From Streptomyces sp. SID12488 (GTDB taxonomy: Bacteria; Actinomycetota; Actinomycetes; Streptomycetales; Streptomycetaceae), in contig NZ_JAAGLT010000046.1 in NCBI RefSeq assembly GCF_010548275.1, forward strand, positions 1 through 49,072: a stretch of DNA of 49,072 nt, given 5' to 3'. Positions 1 to 8,130 of the stretch are shown here, piece after piece. The position numbers and the translations under genes were made by a program. Within the stretch, counting starts at the first letter, position 1. Each line of letters begins with the position of its first letter. A model generated the notes under the pieces. That model saw only the letters and a program-made list of their open reading frames with translations, had not been told where the DNA came from and searched no databases.

Positions 1-79
1 TCGACTCCCCGGCCCTCCAGCGCCGCCACAAGTCGGCCTTCATCTCGTCCGACATCCCCGGCCGACCCAGTCTCGCCAC
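1..79 (-). mobile_element. IS30-type transposase, N-terminal fragment running off the window
   Basis: Read on the minus strand from a GTG at 79, the first 26 codons begin VARLGRPGMSDEMKADLW, followed by RRWRAGES. The LGRPGxS...W.RW..GES pattern is the typical N-terminus of actinobacterial IS30-family transposases, ahead of the helix-turn-helix. The gene continues beyond base 1, so whether it is intact cannot be judged. It lies directly against the IS3 relic at 120-356, which suggests one element landed in or beside the other. Confidence 0.6.
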
Positions 80-119
80 GTAAACCGTCCTCAACCAGCA
101 CTGTTGCTCTGACCGGTTG

Positions 120-356
120 AATCTAAGGTCGCTTTTTTCAAGATCTCGATCGTCTTCGCCTGCTCGGCAGTCAGCTTCCGCAGCCGCTTCAGCTCCTCGT
201 CCCGAATGTCGCCGCCCGGCCCCGACAGCCTGGCCCGGCTTCGGCCTCCTGGGCGGCACGGGCGACTTCGGTCGCCGTTCGGCCCGACGACCGCACGAGC
301 TCGATCGCGTCCCGCTTGTACTCGTCCGAGTACCGATTCGTGTACTTGCTTCCCAC
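120..356 (-). pseudogene. IS3-family OrfA relic (frameshifted, internally deleted)
   Basis: From a GTG at 356 the minus strand reads GSKYTNRYSDEYKRDAIELV, then RSSGRTATEVAR, the N-terminal helix-turn-helix region of an IS3-family OrfA. The frame is then lost. The normal C-terminal leucine-zipper part (DEELKRLRKLTAEQAKTIEI, then LKKAT) resumes in another frame near 120-190. The middle of OrfA, normally 25-30 residues, is missing, and no OrfB follows, so the element cannot be active. From 357 to 533 I see no gene, only a small GC-rich inverted repeat near 428-441. Confidence 0.7.
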
Positions 357-533
357 CTGACACTGCTTCCTCTGGAACCTCAGACCCCAGTCTCCAGGTG
401 TCCACGATCAAGGGGAAGCTTCAGTCCTCGGGCTGACGCCCGGGCCGCACACACGGGCGGAAGATCATCCGACCGTGACCAACCACATACCGTACGAGTA
501 GCCGCTCGGTAGCGCAGTGTCAGTCCTTGCGCC

Positions 534-539
534 TACGCT
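534..539 (+). promoter_or_regulatory. -10 box of a probable leaderless promoter
   Basis: TACGCT at 534-539 is followed by exactly seven bases and then the ATG at 547. No Shine-Dalgarno sequence precedes the ATG, so transcription probably starts at or next to the start codon. Confidence 0.4.
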
Positions 540-546
540 GGTGCGC

Positions 547-726
547 ATGTCCCCCGATTCCCTGGCCCCTGGTTCCGTGCGGTCTGCCGCTGCGTTGAAC
601 GAGCAGATCCGTGCGCTCTGGCTCCGCGCGGGCGGATCCCTCTCGGCCCAAGAACGCGAGGAGTACGAACTGTTGGTGGTCAGGTGGGCCGCGGCGATAC
701 GTGGCGAGATCATCGAGGCCGCGTGA
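547..726 (+). CDS. small conserved Streptomyces protein (59 aa), function unknown
   Basis: The predicted product is acidic and probably helical: an LNEQIRALWLRAGG segment, then SLSAQEREEYELLVVRWAAA near the C-terminus. It has no signal peptide or membrane segment. The ATG at 547 is preferred over a GTG at 517 because a -10 box (TACGCT) lies seven bases upstream, fitting a leaderless mRNA. Third codon positions are strongly G/C, so the frame looks genuinely coding. It resembles small uncharacterised proteins common in Streptomyces; I assign no function. It converges on the SDR gene that ends at 823. Confidence 0.6.
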   Translation: MSPDSLAPGSVRSAAALNEQIRALWLRAGGSLSAQEREEYELLVVRWAAAIRGEIIEAA

Positions 727-822
727 CCGCGAGGCGGACGCCAGGAGAGCAGGGCGCCTGTCCCACTCCCCCGCCCCACTGATCCACACCCCTCCTGCGC
801 TCCCCCTCCCCGCCACACAGCG

Positions 823-1566
823 TCACCGCCCGCCCGACACCCGCAGCACCGCGCCCGTCGTGTACGAGGCGTCCGCGGACATCAACCAGGCGACGGCGGC
901 AGCGACTTCGCTCGCCAGCCCCGGTCTGCGGAGCGGGATCGTCGGGGCCACGCGCTCGGCCCGGCCCGGATCGCCCATCGTCGCGTGCATCCCGGTGTCG
1001 ATGATGCCCGGCGCCACCGCGTTGACGCGGACACCGTCCGGACCGAGTTCCTTCGCCAGACCCACGGTCAGCGCGTCGACGGCCGCCTTGGTCGCCGCGT
1101 AGTGCACATAGTCGCCGGGGCTGCCGAGGGTGGCAGCCGCCGAGGACACGTTCACGATCACGCCGGCGCCCCGAGCCGTCATGGAGCGCGCGGCCCGACG
1201 CGAACACAGCAGCGTGCCCAGCAGGTTGACGTCCACCACGCGTCGCAGATCAACGGGGTCCGCGTCGGCGAGCCTGCCCAACGGCCCGGTCACCCCGGCG
1301 TTGTTCACCAGCCCCGTGACCGGCCCGAGCCGCTCCTCCACCGTGTCGAACAGCCGGTCCACCTCCGCCTCGACCGAGGTGTCGACCCGCACGGTCACAC
1401 ACCGCGCTCCCGCCTCCCGCACCCCCGCCGCGACGGACTCGGCGGCCCCCACGTCCCGCACATACCCCACGGCGACGTCATGACCGTCCGCCGCGAGCCG
1501 CAGACAAACCGCGGCACCGATCCCCCGACTACCACCGGTGACCACGGTGACGGACGACCCGCTCAT
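823..1566 (-). CDS. SDR-family oxidoreductase (FabG-like)
   Basis: A 247-residue classical short-chain dehydrogenase/reductase. The N-terminus carries the NAD(P)-binding glycine motif TGGSRGIG, followed by NNAG in the middle, the serine-containing NVSSAAAT strand and the active-site YAATK (YxxxK). The start is the ATG at 1566, with GGAGG eight bases upstream; an in-frame ATG at 1587 lacks such a site. The substrate is probably a 3-oxoacyl thioester, another ketone or an alcohol, but nothing nearby identifies it. It appears monocistronic. Confidence 0.9.
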   Translation of the reverse strand: MSGSSVTVVTGGSRGIGAAVCLRLAADGHDVAVGYVRDVGAAESVAAGVREAGARCVTVRVDTSVEAEVDRLFDTVEERLGPVTGLVNNAGVTGPLGRLADADPVDLRRVVDVNLLGTLLCSRRAARSMTARGAGVIVNVSSAAATLGSPGDYVHYAATKAAVDALTVGLAKELGPDGVRVNAVAPGIIDTGMHATMGDPGRAERVAPTIPLRRPGLASEVAAAVAWLMSADASYTTGAVLRVSGGR

Positions 1567-1645
1567 GTGCGTACCTCCATATCGCATTGCTCCGCACCCT
1601 GTCTCCCACGCCTTCTACGTCTGCGGGTGCGGGTGCGGGTGCGCA

Positions 1646-1757
1646 TCCTAGATCCCAACGGTCCACTCGTCGGCGTACCGAGCCGCTGATCACACTCCGG
1701 GCCCACCACGCCCGCACCGAAGGCTGCCTCAACTGCCGCTTCAAGGCACCCTGGTCA
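1646..1757 (-). pseudogene. DUF4291 gene relic, C-terminal piece
   Basis: The minus strand encodes RYADEWTVGI at 1651-1680, against RYADEWIVGI in the intact DUF4291 gene at 3518-4150, and DQGALKRQLR around 1728-1757, against DQAEWKRQLR. Between these two stretches the relic lacks about 20 codons of the intact gene. Together with the piece at 2389-2442 it is the remains of a second DUF4291 copy. Confidence 0.7.
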
Positions 1758-1813
1758 TTTTTCGTCACGCCGATCATGTGACGTGGCCGCCGACGGGGCA
1801 GGAGACTGGCCTG

Positions 1814-2104
1814 ATGGAGTTGAACTTTTCCGGCCGTGTGGTCGAATGGCGCGGGCCGTCGCCGTACTACTTCGTCCCTGTGCCGGACGAGGAGTCCGCC
1901 GACATCCGCGAGTTGGCCGCGATGGTCACCTACGGCTGGGGCGTGATCCCCGTAGAGGCTCAGATCGGCGAGGTCGTCTTCCGGACGTCGCTCTTCCCCA
2001 GGGACAACGGCTATCTGCTGCCTCTCAAGGCCGCTGTGCGCAAGCAGAGCGGCCTCGCAGCCGGGGACGACGCGACAGTGAAGATGACCGTCTCCCTCCA
2101 TTAA
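1814..2104 (+). CDS. DUF1905 domain-containing protein
   Basis: A 96-residue protein that is almost entirely one DUF1905 domain (a small beta-barrel). It opens with MELNFSGRVVEWRGPSPYYF and ends with a GDDATVKMTVSL strand. The ATG at 1814 follows a purine-rich GGAG about nine bases upstream; an in-frame start at 1778 would add twelve unrelated residues. DUF1905 proteins have no settled biochemical role. The gene sits on the opposite strand, inside a broken DUF4291 copy, so it probably arrived with the DNA that split that gene. Confidence 0.85.
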   Translation: MELNFSGRVVEWRGPSPYYFVPVPDEESADIRELAAMVTYGWGVIPVEAQIGEVVFRTSLFPRDNGYLLPLKAAVRKQSGLAAGDDATVKMTVSLH

Positions 2105-2129
2105 CCCCCACGCCCATGAACGCGGCTCG

Positions 2130-2330
2130 GTGATCCACGTCAAGCCGTACTCACAGACCCTTTGGCGCACTGCCCTCCTTGGCTTCGAGAAGCTCGTCGG
2201 CGTGCTCGATCGCGCGATGTGCGGCGACGACACGGCAGCACTGCATGTCGTCGGCGGACTGGTCCGTGACGTCGGCGGGATCCCGGCGACCCTGGGGCAC
2301 TGGATCGCGTCCGCCAGTTGGAGGAGGTGA
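2130..2330 (+). CDS. small hypothetical ORF (66 aa), possibly a gene fragment
   Basis: A GTG-initiated frame of 66 codons whose third positions are about four-fifths G or C, which suggests real coding sequence or a recent remnant. The middle reads ALHVVGGLVRDVGGIPATLG, an amphipathic helical pattern. No Shine-Dalgarno sequence is obvious and I recognise no family. It lies 25 bases after the DUF1905 gene, within the segment that interrupts the DUF4291 relic. It may be the C-terminal part of a gene that lost its 5' end. Confidence 0.35.
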   Translation: MIHVKPYSQTLWRTALLGFEKLVGVLDRAMCGDDTAALHVVGGLVRDVGGIPATLGHWIASASWRR

Positions 2331-2388
2331 CGGGTTTCGTCATCGGCCTGGCCCGCGCGGGCAAGAGCCGGTACGGCGGGGGTTGGAG

Positions 2389-2442
2389 GCGCAGCGCCCA
2401 CTCGAAGCCCTCACGGCTGATCTCGACAGCCAGGACGGCTTC
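2389..2442 (-). pseudogene. DUF4291 gene relic, N-terminal-side piece
   Basis: Eighteen codons read EAVLAVEISREGFEWALR, against ETVLAVEITREGFEWALR in the intact paralogue. The next part of the protein, DQ..LKRQLR, lies at 1728-1757, so about 630 bp separate codons that are only 13 codons apart in the intact gene. The rest of 2331-2633 holds no other recognisable gene. Confidence 0.7.
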
Positions 2443-2633
2443 CGACCGATACGACCCACAGCAACGACGGGAACAACGGGAACAACTCGGCCATGGGCAT
2501 GGCCCGCCACGATGAGCGACGGTCGTCTACCGGTTTCCAGCCGGACACCGTAGCATCTCGACGACATTCTGGATCGTCAACTCGGCTTGTTGGCGGGCCT
2601 GTTGGGGTACGTCAGCGTGCGGCGGGAGTGTCA

Positions 2634-3461
2634 ATGGGGGCCAGAAATCCATGGGACGAGATCCCGGAGACCGTGCCGGGCGCGGCGGTGGCGCGGCAAC
2701 TCGGCGCCGGTCGATACGCCTTTCGCACACGGACCAGTGCGGTGTCCTGGTGGGGCTCGTTCATGCTCCTCCTCGTCACGGCGTTCTGCGTGATGATGTT
2801 TTTCGTCATCAGTGGTGAGAGTGAGTGGACGAACGCGATCCTCTTCATCATCCTCGGCGCGTGCACCTTTCTCGGGGCGATTGCTGTCCCGTTGGTCGCA
2901 CGGTTCAGACCGGTCGCATGGTGTGCCGTTTTCGAAGATGGCGTCGTTTACCAGTACGGTTCGCAGCCACCGATCGCCGGGGCCTGGGACGAGATCACCG
3001 GATGCCGACGTCAGGCAACGGACCTCGTACGCAACGGGGTCACCATGTCCACCACCCATTCCGTGTACGTCCAGATGCCCGCCGGTAACTTCATGGTGTC
3101 GGGTGACACGCCTGACGCTCAGGAGATCGGCGCCCTGATCGCGAACAGCTGGGTCGCGATCCAGAACCGGATCGCCGAAGAGGACGCCACGGTCCGAATG
3201 GCCGAACTGGGCGCGTTGTTGGAGGCCGGTGGGCGAGTGGAGTTCGGGCCGTTCACGGTGAGCCTGGCCGGACTCGAGCACGGGGGCACCGTCATGGACT
3301 GGAAGAAGATCAGCGAGGTCGAGCTGATGGGATCGACCGTCTGCGTGGTGGTGACCGGTGAGCGCAAGCCGGTCCGAGAGCCGGTCGCGGCCGTGCCGGA
3401 CGCCGTTCTGTTCCTCACCGTGTCGGACGCCTTGCGGCTGGCTGCGCGGCAGACCAGGTGA
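2634..3461 (+). CDS. membrane protein of unknown function, possibly DUF6585-like
   Basis: A 275-residue protein with two adjacent transmembrane segments near residues 41-62 and 70-92. A cytoplasmic region follows, made of beta-rich pleckstrin-like repeats: AVFEDGVVYQYGSQ, a conserved tryptophan, then a second copy around EFGPFTVSLAGLEHGG. This layout resembles Streptomyces DUF6585-type proteins, but the assignment is from memory and uncertain. The ATG at 2634 has GGGAG seven bases upstream; the GTG at 2628 would be too close to it. It converges with the DUF4291 gene after a 56-base gap. Confidence 0.75.
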   Translation: MGARNPWDEIPETVPGAAVARQLGAGRYAFRTRTSAVSWWGSFMLLLVTAFCVMMFFVISGESEWTNAILFIILGACTFLGAIAVPLVARFRPVAWCAVFEDGVVYQYGSQPPIAGAWDEITGCRRQATDLVRNGVTMSTTHSVYVQMPAGNFMVSGDTPDAQEIGALIANSWVAIQNRIAEEDATVRMAELGALLEAGGRVEFGPFTVSLAGLEHGGTVMDWKKISEVELMGSTVCVVVTGERKPVREPVAAVPDAVLFLTVSDALRLAARQTR

Positions 3462-3517
3462 GCCAGAGGCTGCTCTTCCCGACCACTACCCATCAGAACT
3501 GAGCTTGCCCCTCGAAC

Positions 3518-4150
3518 CTATCGCCGCAGGCGCGACACAGTCTTCTCCGCCACCGGATACGGCCGCTCCGCCGGCAACAATGCAGCTGCCCGAGTCAGTT
3601 CGCCTACGCGCACATGCGCGTGGACCTGCTTGGCCAGCGGCGTCACGTCCTCGATCCCGACGATCCACTCGTCGGCATACCGCTCCGCCGCCTCGCCCCC
3701 GAGCCCCAGCTGGAGCGAGCGGTAGGGCAGGGGGTTGAGGTGCAGGTCCCGCTCCGGATCCCATTGCACCCGCGCCGGAGCGTGCCTCAACTGCCGCTTC
3801 CACTCGGCCTGGTCAGCATGCAGTTCCGGCACGTAGTGCGACAGACACGCGTGCCGTAGCGCCCACTCGAATCCCTCACGGGTGATCTCCACAGCCAGGA
3901 CGGTCTCCTGACCTTCCTTGGCGCCCCATCCGCAGCGGTACATCATCCAGAGAAAGCTGGGCTTGATCCATGTCATACGGTCCCGCTTCCACGCCGCCGG
4001 AAACCGGCCGCCACGTGCCGCCGCGAGGCCGATGCGCGGATCGTAGGCCTGATAGACGGTCACCGTGGACGCCGTATGCCGGGCGCGTACGCGGAACTTG
4101 GGTTCCTGTTCGCGGGAAACGTCGGGAAAACCGACTGTCTGATCGTTCAC
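3518..4150 (-). CDS. DUF4291 domain-containing protein
   Basis: About 210 residues covering the whole DUF4291 family. Visible hallmarks are VTVYQAYDPRIG at the N-terminus, MTWIKPSFLWMMYRCGW, LAVEITREGFEWALRHACLS, VQWDPERDLHLNPLPYRSLQ and RYADEWIVGIEDVTPL. The family's function is unknown; the invariant Trp, Asp and His clusters suggest an enzyme or nucleic-acid-linked activity, which is inference only. A GTG at 4150 is used as start; an in-frame ATG at 4180 would add ten residues, and neither has a strong ribosome site. A broken second copy lies about 2 kb to the left. Confidence 0.85.
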   Translation of the reverse strand: MNDQTVGFPDVSREQEPKFRVRARHTASTVTVYQAYDPRIGLAAARGGRFPAAWKRDRMTWIKPSFLWMMYRCGWGAKEGQETVLAVEITREGFEWALRHACLSHYVPELHADQAEWKRQLRHAPARVQWDPERDLHLNPLPYRSLQLGLGGEAAERYADEWIVGIEDVTPLAKQVHAHVRVGELTRAAALLPAERPYPVAEKTVSRLRR

Positions 4151-4240
4151 TCGACCAGCTTGGGAGGCGGACACGCCCATCGGCCACCCAATATCCGTAC
4201 TTCCCTTGGCTGCACCCGTCCCGTGCCCAACACTGAGCCG

Positions 4241-4744
4241 ATGACGCAGCGTGTGGAGCTCGCGACCGTGATGGACCGGCTCTCCCTCGACGGACTCGTC
4301 ACCGCGTACGCGGTGGCGGTGGACGACGGCGACTGGGAGGCGTACGTGGAACTGTTCGCGCCGGACGGGCGGGCGGACTACCGCTCGGCCGGCGGCATCG
4401 AAGGAGACGCCCGACAGGTCGCCGGGTGGCTCCGGCAGAACATGGAACTGTTTCCGATGCGGCAGCATCTGATCGTCAACCGCCAGGTCGGCTTCGGCCT
4501 CCTGGAGCAGGACACCGGCGACACTGCACGCGTCCAGGCGGACTACGTCAATCCCATGCGCCTCGCGGACCGTGACGGCCAAGGCGGGTCCACCGCACCC
4601 GACTTCGTGTGCGGCGGCCGGTACGCCTTCGGGCTGATCCGTACGGGGGACGGCTGGCGGTTGCGCGAGGTGGTCGTAGAGGAGAAGTGGCGGCGCATGC
4701 CGAATCCGCGCCCGGAACCCGTCACCGAACGGGCCACCGACTGA
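4241..4744 (+). CDS. nuclear transport factor 2 / SnoaL-like family protein
   Basis: A 167-residue single-domain protein of the cone-shaped NTF2/SnoaL fold. The N-terminus LATVMDRLSLDGLVTAYAVA, followed by VDDGDWEAYVELFAPDGRADYR, is the typical helix plus Asp-rich motif of SnoaL_4 proteins. RHL-like histidine context (MRQHLIVNR) and a C-terminal GDGWRLREVVVEEKWRR sheet follow. Members are isomerases, cyclases or dehydratases, or simply ligand binders; the neighbourhood gives no substrate. The ATG at 4241 is chosen because family similarity starts there; no strong Shine-Dalgarno is visible. Confidence 0.85.
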   Translation: MTQRVELATVMDRLSLDGLVTAYAVAVDDGDWEAYVELFAPDGRADYRSAGGIEGDARQVAGWLRQNMELFPMRQHLIVNRQVGFGLLEQDTGDTARVQADYVNPMRLADRDGQGGSTAPDFVCGGRYAFGLIRTGDGWRLREVVVEEKWRRMPNPRPEPVTERATD

Positions 4745-4853
4745 CTGGTTCCCCCGACCCGGACCAGCCGCCGTACGCCGTACGAGGAATCCGTCCGGCC
4801 TGGCCGGAGTCCTGCTGGTCCGGGATCGCCCCCACCACGCACACTGAACCCAG

Positions 4854-4891
4854 GTGACCCACGTAAGGGGTGACCGACTGGGTAAGTGACC
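4854..4891 (+). repeat. three GTGACC boxes at 16-bp intervals upstream of lnt
   Basis: GTGACC occurs at 4854, 4870 and 4886, exactly 16 bp apart. ACCGACTGG is also duplicated, at 4873 and 4907. The array lies 38-75 bp before the lnt start codon, where a regulator site would be expected. No matching regulator is known from this window. Confidence 0.5.
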
Positions 4892-4928
4892 CGGTGATCC
4901 TGGGAAACCGACTGGTAGGAGGCGCCGT

Positions 4929-6503
4929 ATGAAACTGCCCGGCCACTGGCTCGCCTCCCCGTGGCGCCGTTCCGTCGTCGCCGCGCTGGCCGGTGCCCTG
5001 CCCATGTTCGCCTTCCCGGCGCCGGCCCTGTGGTGGTTCGCGTATGTCGCGCTCGTGCCCTGGATCCTGCTCGTCCGGTCCGCGCCGACCGCCAAAAGGG
5101 CGGCGTACGACGGCTGGTTCGGTGGCCTCGGGTTCATGCTGGCCGTGCATCACTGGTTGCTGCCGAGCCTGCATGTGTTCACGGTCGTCATCGCGGCACT
5201 GCTGGGCGCGCTCTGGGCACCCTGGGGCGTTCTCGTACACCGGTTCCTGGGCGGCAGACCATCCGTCGGACGCATCGCCGCCGGGCTCGTCGTGCTGCCG
5301 TCGGGGTGGCTCATGGTCGAGCTGGTCCGCTCGTGGCAGGGGCTGGGCGGGCCCTGGGGCATGATCGGATCCAGCCAGTGGCAGGTGGCGCCCGCGCTGC
5401 GGCTGGCCTCGGTCGGCGGGGTGTGGCTGCTCAGCTTCCTGGTGGTGACCGTGAACGTCGCGGTCACCGTCCTGGTCGCGGTGCGCGAGTCCCGGGTCCC
5501 GGCCGTGGCCGGGCTCGTCGCCACCGCCGCCGTGACCTCCGCGGCCTGGGTGTGGTCACCGCGCCCGGAGGCGGACGGCCGGGTCCGTATCGCCGTCGTG
5601 CAACCGGGCATCGTCGACGGGGCGGACAGCCCCGAGAAACGCTTCGCGCTGGAGGAGTCGCTCACCCGTCGGCTGGCCGGCCAGGACGTGGATCTGGTCG
5701 TCTGGGGCGAGAGCAGCGTCGGCTACGACCTCGCCGACCGCCCCGACCTGGCGAAAAGGCTCGCGTCACTCTCGCGCACGACTGGGACCGACATCCTCGT
5801 CAACGTGGACGCCAGACGATCGGACCGGCCCGGCATCTACAAGAGTTCGGTGCTCGTAGGACCGGACGGCCCCACCGGTGACCGGTACGACAAGATGCGA
5901 CTCGTGCCCTTCGGCGAGTACATTCCGGCGCGTTCGCTGCTGGGCTGGGCCACCTCCGTCGGCAAGGCGGCGGGTGAGGACCGCAAACGCGGCACCGAGC
6001 AGGTGGTGATGAACGTCGGGCACGGCCTGCGCGTCGGGCCCATGGTCTGCTTCGAGTCCGCGTTCCCGGACATGAGCCGCCATCTCGCCCAGGACGGCGC
6101 CCAGGTACTGATCGCCCAGTCCTCGACCTCGTCCTTCCAGCACAGCTGGGCCCCCGAGCAGCACGCCTCGATCGCGGCCCTGCGCGCCGCCGAGACCGGC
6201 CGGCCGATGGTCCACGCCACGCTGACCGGCGTCTCCGCCGTCTACGGCCCGAGCGGCGAGCGCGTCGGCTCCTGGCTCGGCACCGACGCGAGCACCTCGG
6301 CGGTGTACGACGTACCGCTGGCCAGGGGTGTCACGGCGTACGTCCGCTTCGGCGACTGGCTGGTGCACGCGGCCGTGCTCGTCATGGTCGTCCTGGGTGC
6401 CGTCGAGGGGATGGGCCTGCTCAGGCGGCGCCGGTCCGCTCCTCCACCGCCCGCACCACCCGCTCGCACAGTTCATGCGTCGCCAGTGCGTCCCGGGCGC
6501 TGA
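4929..6503 (+). CDS. lnt: apolipoprotein N-acyltransferase
   Basis: A 524-residue polytopic membrane enzyme that adds the third acyl chain to the N-terminal cysteine of diacylglyceryl lipoproteins at the outer face of the membrane. Six or more hydrophobic segments cover residues 15-200, with one more near 475-495. Between them is the nitrilase-like domain with the full triad: Glu261 in VVWGES, Lys322 in DKMRLVPFGEY and Cys374 in VCFES. The start has GGAGG eight bases upstream. Streptomyces species usually carry two Lnt homologues, so this may be one of a pair. Its 3' end overlaps the convergent oxidoreductase gene by 83 bases, making the basic, proline-rich tail partly antisense to it. Confidence 0.93.
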   Translation: MKLPGHWLASPWRRSVVAALAGALPMFAFPAPALWWFAYVALVPWILLVRSAPTAKRAAYDGWFGGLGFMLAVHHWLLPSLHVFTVVIAALLGALWAPWGVLVHRFLGGRPSVGRIAAGLVVLPSGWLMVELVRSWQGLGGPWGMIGSSQWQVAPALRLASVGGVWLLSFLVVTVNVAVTVLVAVRESRVPAVAGLVATAAVTSAAWVWSPRPEADGRVRIAVVQPGIVDGADSPEKRFALEESLTRRLAGQDVDLVVWGESSVGYDLADRPDLAKRLASLSRTTGTDILVNVDARRSDRPGIYKSSVLVGPDGPTGDRYDKMRLVPFGEYIPARSLLGWATSVGKAAGEDRKRGTEQVVMNVGHGLRVGPMVCFESAFPDMSRHLAQDGAQVLIAQSSTSSFQHSWAPEQHASIAALRAAETGRPMVHATLTGVSAVYGPSGERVGSWLGTDASTSAVYDVPLARGVTAYVRFGDWLVHAAVLVMVVLGAVEGMGLLRRRRSAPPPPAPPARTVHASPVRPGR

Positions 6504-7332
6504 GCACCTTGCCCGCGCGCACGGCGTCGAGGAAGGTGAGGACCGCCTGTTCGATGCCGCGCTGCCGGGCCACGGGCACCCAGTCGCCGCGCCGCCGTAC
6601 GCTCGGCTGCCCCTTGTGGTCGATCACCTCGGCGAGGTTGACCACCTGACGCTTGGTGTCCTGCCCGGACACTTCGAGGATCTCCTCGGCGGAGCCGCTG
6701 AGCCGGTTCATCACCCCGAGCGCGGTGAAACCGTCCCCGGCGAGCTGGAGCACCACATGGTGCAGCAGTCCGTCCTCCGTGCGGGCACGCACGGTCACGT
6801 CGTCGACCGGGCCCGGCACCAGGAACCGCAGCGTGTCCACGACATGGATGAAGTCGTCGAGGATCATCGCACGGGGTTCCTCGGGCAGCCCGATGCGGTT
6901 CTTCTGCATCAGGATCAGCTCGCGCGGGTGGTCGGCGCACTGGGTGTACCCGGGCGCGAAGCGCCTGTTGAACCCGACGGCGAGCGAGACCCCACGTTCC
7001 TCCGCCAGCCTCACCAGCCGCTCCGACTCGGCGAGTTCGTACGCGAGCGGCTTGTCGACATACGTCGGTACGGCCGCCTCCAGCAACCTGGTGACGATCT
7101 CCGGGTGCACGACGGTGGGCGCGTGCACGAAGGCCGCGTCGAGGCCCTCGGCGATCAGATCGTCGAGGTCGGTGTGGCGCTGCCCGGCCGGCAGGCGCAG
7201 TCCGTCGGCGACCCGGGCCAGCGTCGCGGGCGTCCGAGTGTGCAGATGCAGTTCGACGCCGGGCCGCGCGCCCAGCACCGGCAGATACGCCTTCTGCGCG
7301 ATGTCACCGAGTCCGATGCAGCCGACCTTCAC
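6421..7332 (-). CDS. Gfo/Idh/MocA-family NAD(P)-dependent oxidoreductase
   Basis: A 303-residue protein with an N-terminal Rossmann domain (VGCIGLGDIAQKAYLP) and the family's sugar-dehydrogenase C-terminal domain. The usual EKP motif appears as YVDKPLAYEL, with Asp replacing Glu but the catalytic Lys kept. A second signature, VGFNRRFAP, follows. The GTG start at 7332 has AAGGAG seven bases upstream. The substrate is probably a sugar, inositol or related polyol. The gene is monocistronic and overlaps the 3' end of lnt on the other strand. Confidence 0.9.
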   Translation of the reverse strand: MKVGCIGLGDIAQKAYLPVLGARPGVELHLHTRTPATLARVADGLRLPAGQRHTDLDDLIAEGLDAAFVHAPTVVHPEIVTRLLEAAVPTYVDKPLAYELAESERLVRLAEERGVSLAVGFNRRFAPGYTQCADHPRELILMQKNRIGLPEEPRAMILDDFIHVVDTLRFLVPGPVDDVTVRARTEDGLLHHVVLQLAGDGFTALGVMNRLSGSAEEILEVSGQDTKRQVVNLAEVIDHKGQPSVRRRGDWVPVARQRGIEQAVLTFLDAVRAGKVLSARDALATHELCERVVRAVEERTGAA

Positions 7333-7460
7333 GGGGTCTCCTTCAACGGGTTGCCTGCCGGGGTCATGCCGGAAGCATAGGGCCGCCGGACGCTTCACCG
7401 GCCGGCCGGGCCTCCGGAAAACACATGGTGGGGGCGGTCGCGGTGAGCGACCATGCCTGT

Positions 7461-7979
7461 ATGACGACACCGACGCCACGCAGTGAACCCGCCCAGAACG
7501 CCGACGAGCGAACCATGCTGGAGGGCTGGCTCGACTACCACCGGCAGACCCTGGCGTGGAAGTGCGAGGGCCTGACCGACGCCCAGCTCAGGACCGCCTC
7601 GGTGGAACCGTCCGAACTCTCCCTGATGGGCCTGGTGCGGCACATGGCGGAAGTGGAGCGGGGCTGGTTCCGCAAGGTGCTGGTGGCCGAAGACGCGGGG
7701 CCGATCTACTACACCGATGAGGACCGGGACGGCGAGTTCCATCTGACCGAGGCGGACACCTGGGAGGAGGCGTACAGCACCTGGCAGGCCGAGATCGGGA
7801 TCGCCCGGCGCAACTCCGCCGGCTTCGGTCTCGACGACCTCTCGAAGGGCCGAAGCAAACACAGCGACGAGCCGTTCAACCTGCGCTGGCTCTACACCCA
7901 CATGATCGAGGAGTACGCCCGCCACAACGGCCACGCCGACCTGCTCCGCGAACGGCTCGACGGAACGACCGGCGACTGA
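7461..7979 (+). CDS. DinB-like (DUF664) family protein
   Basis: A 172-residue four-helix-bundle protein of the DinB/DUF664 superfamily. It has the opening helix ERTMLEGWLDYHRQTLAWKC, then LMGLVRHMAEVERGWFRKVL and LRWLYTHMIEEYARHNGHAD. The three metal-binding histidines are expected to be H65 (VRHMAEVE) and two in the HMIEEYARHNGH segment. In actinobacteria such proteins include mycothiol-dependent transferases, which is a plausible but unproved role. The ATG at 7461 fits family length; a GTG at 7443 is possible. Confidence 0.87.
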   Translation: MTTPTPRSEPAQNADERTMLEGWLDYHRQTLAWKCEGLTDAQLRTASVEPSELSLMGLVRHMAEVERGWFRKVLVAEDAGPIYYTDEDRDGEFHLTEADTWEEAYSTWQAEIGIARRNSAGFGLDDLSKGRSKHSDEPFNLRWLYTHMIEEYARHNGHADLLRERLDGTTGD

Positions 7980-8130
7980 GCCGCGCCGGCGGAGGGTCGC
8001 GCGCCGGGACGGTGAGACCGTCAGCCGGGGCCCTCCCAGGCCCTCCGTAAGGGGCCGGAGATCACTCGTGTGGGGCATCCTCCCCTTGTCCACGGCCGCG
8101 AAACGGAGCGGAACCAGCAGAGTTGCGCGG

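Noticed and set aside
3518..5137. A 539-codon open frame on the minus strand as one long protein
   Set aside because: Only the last ~210 codons match DUF4291; the upstream part is antisense to the SnoaL-like and lnt genes and has no own ribosome site.
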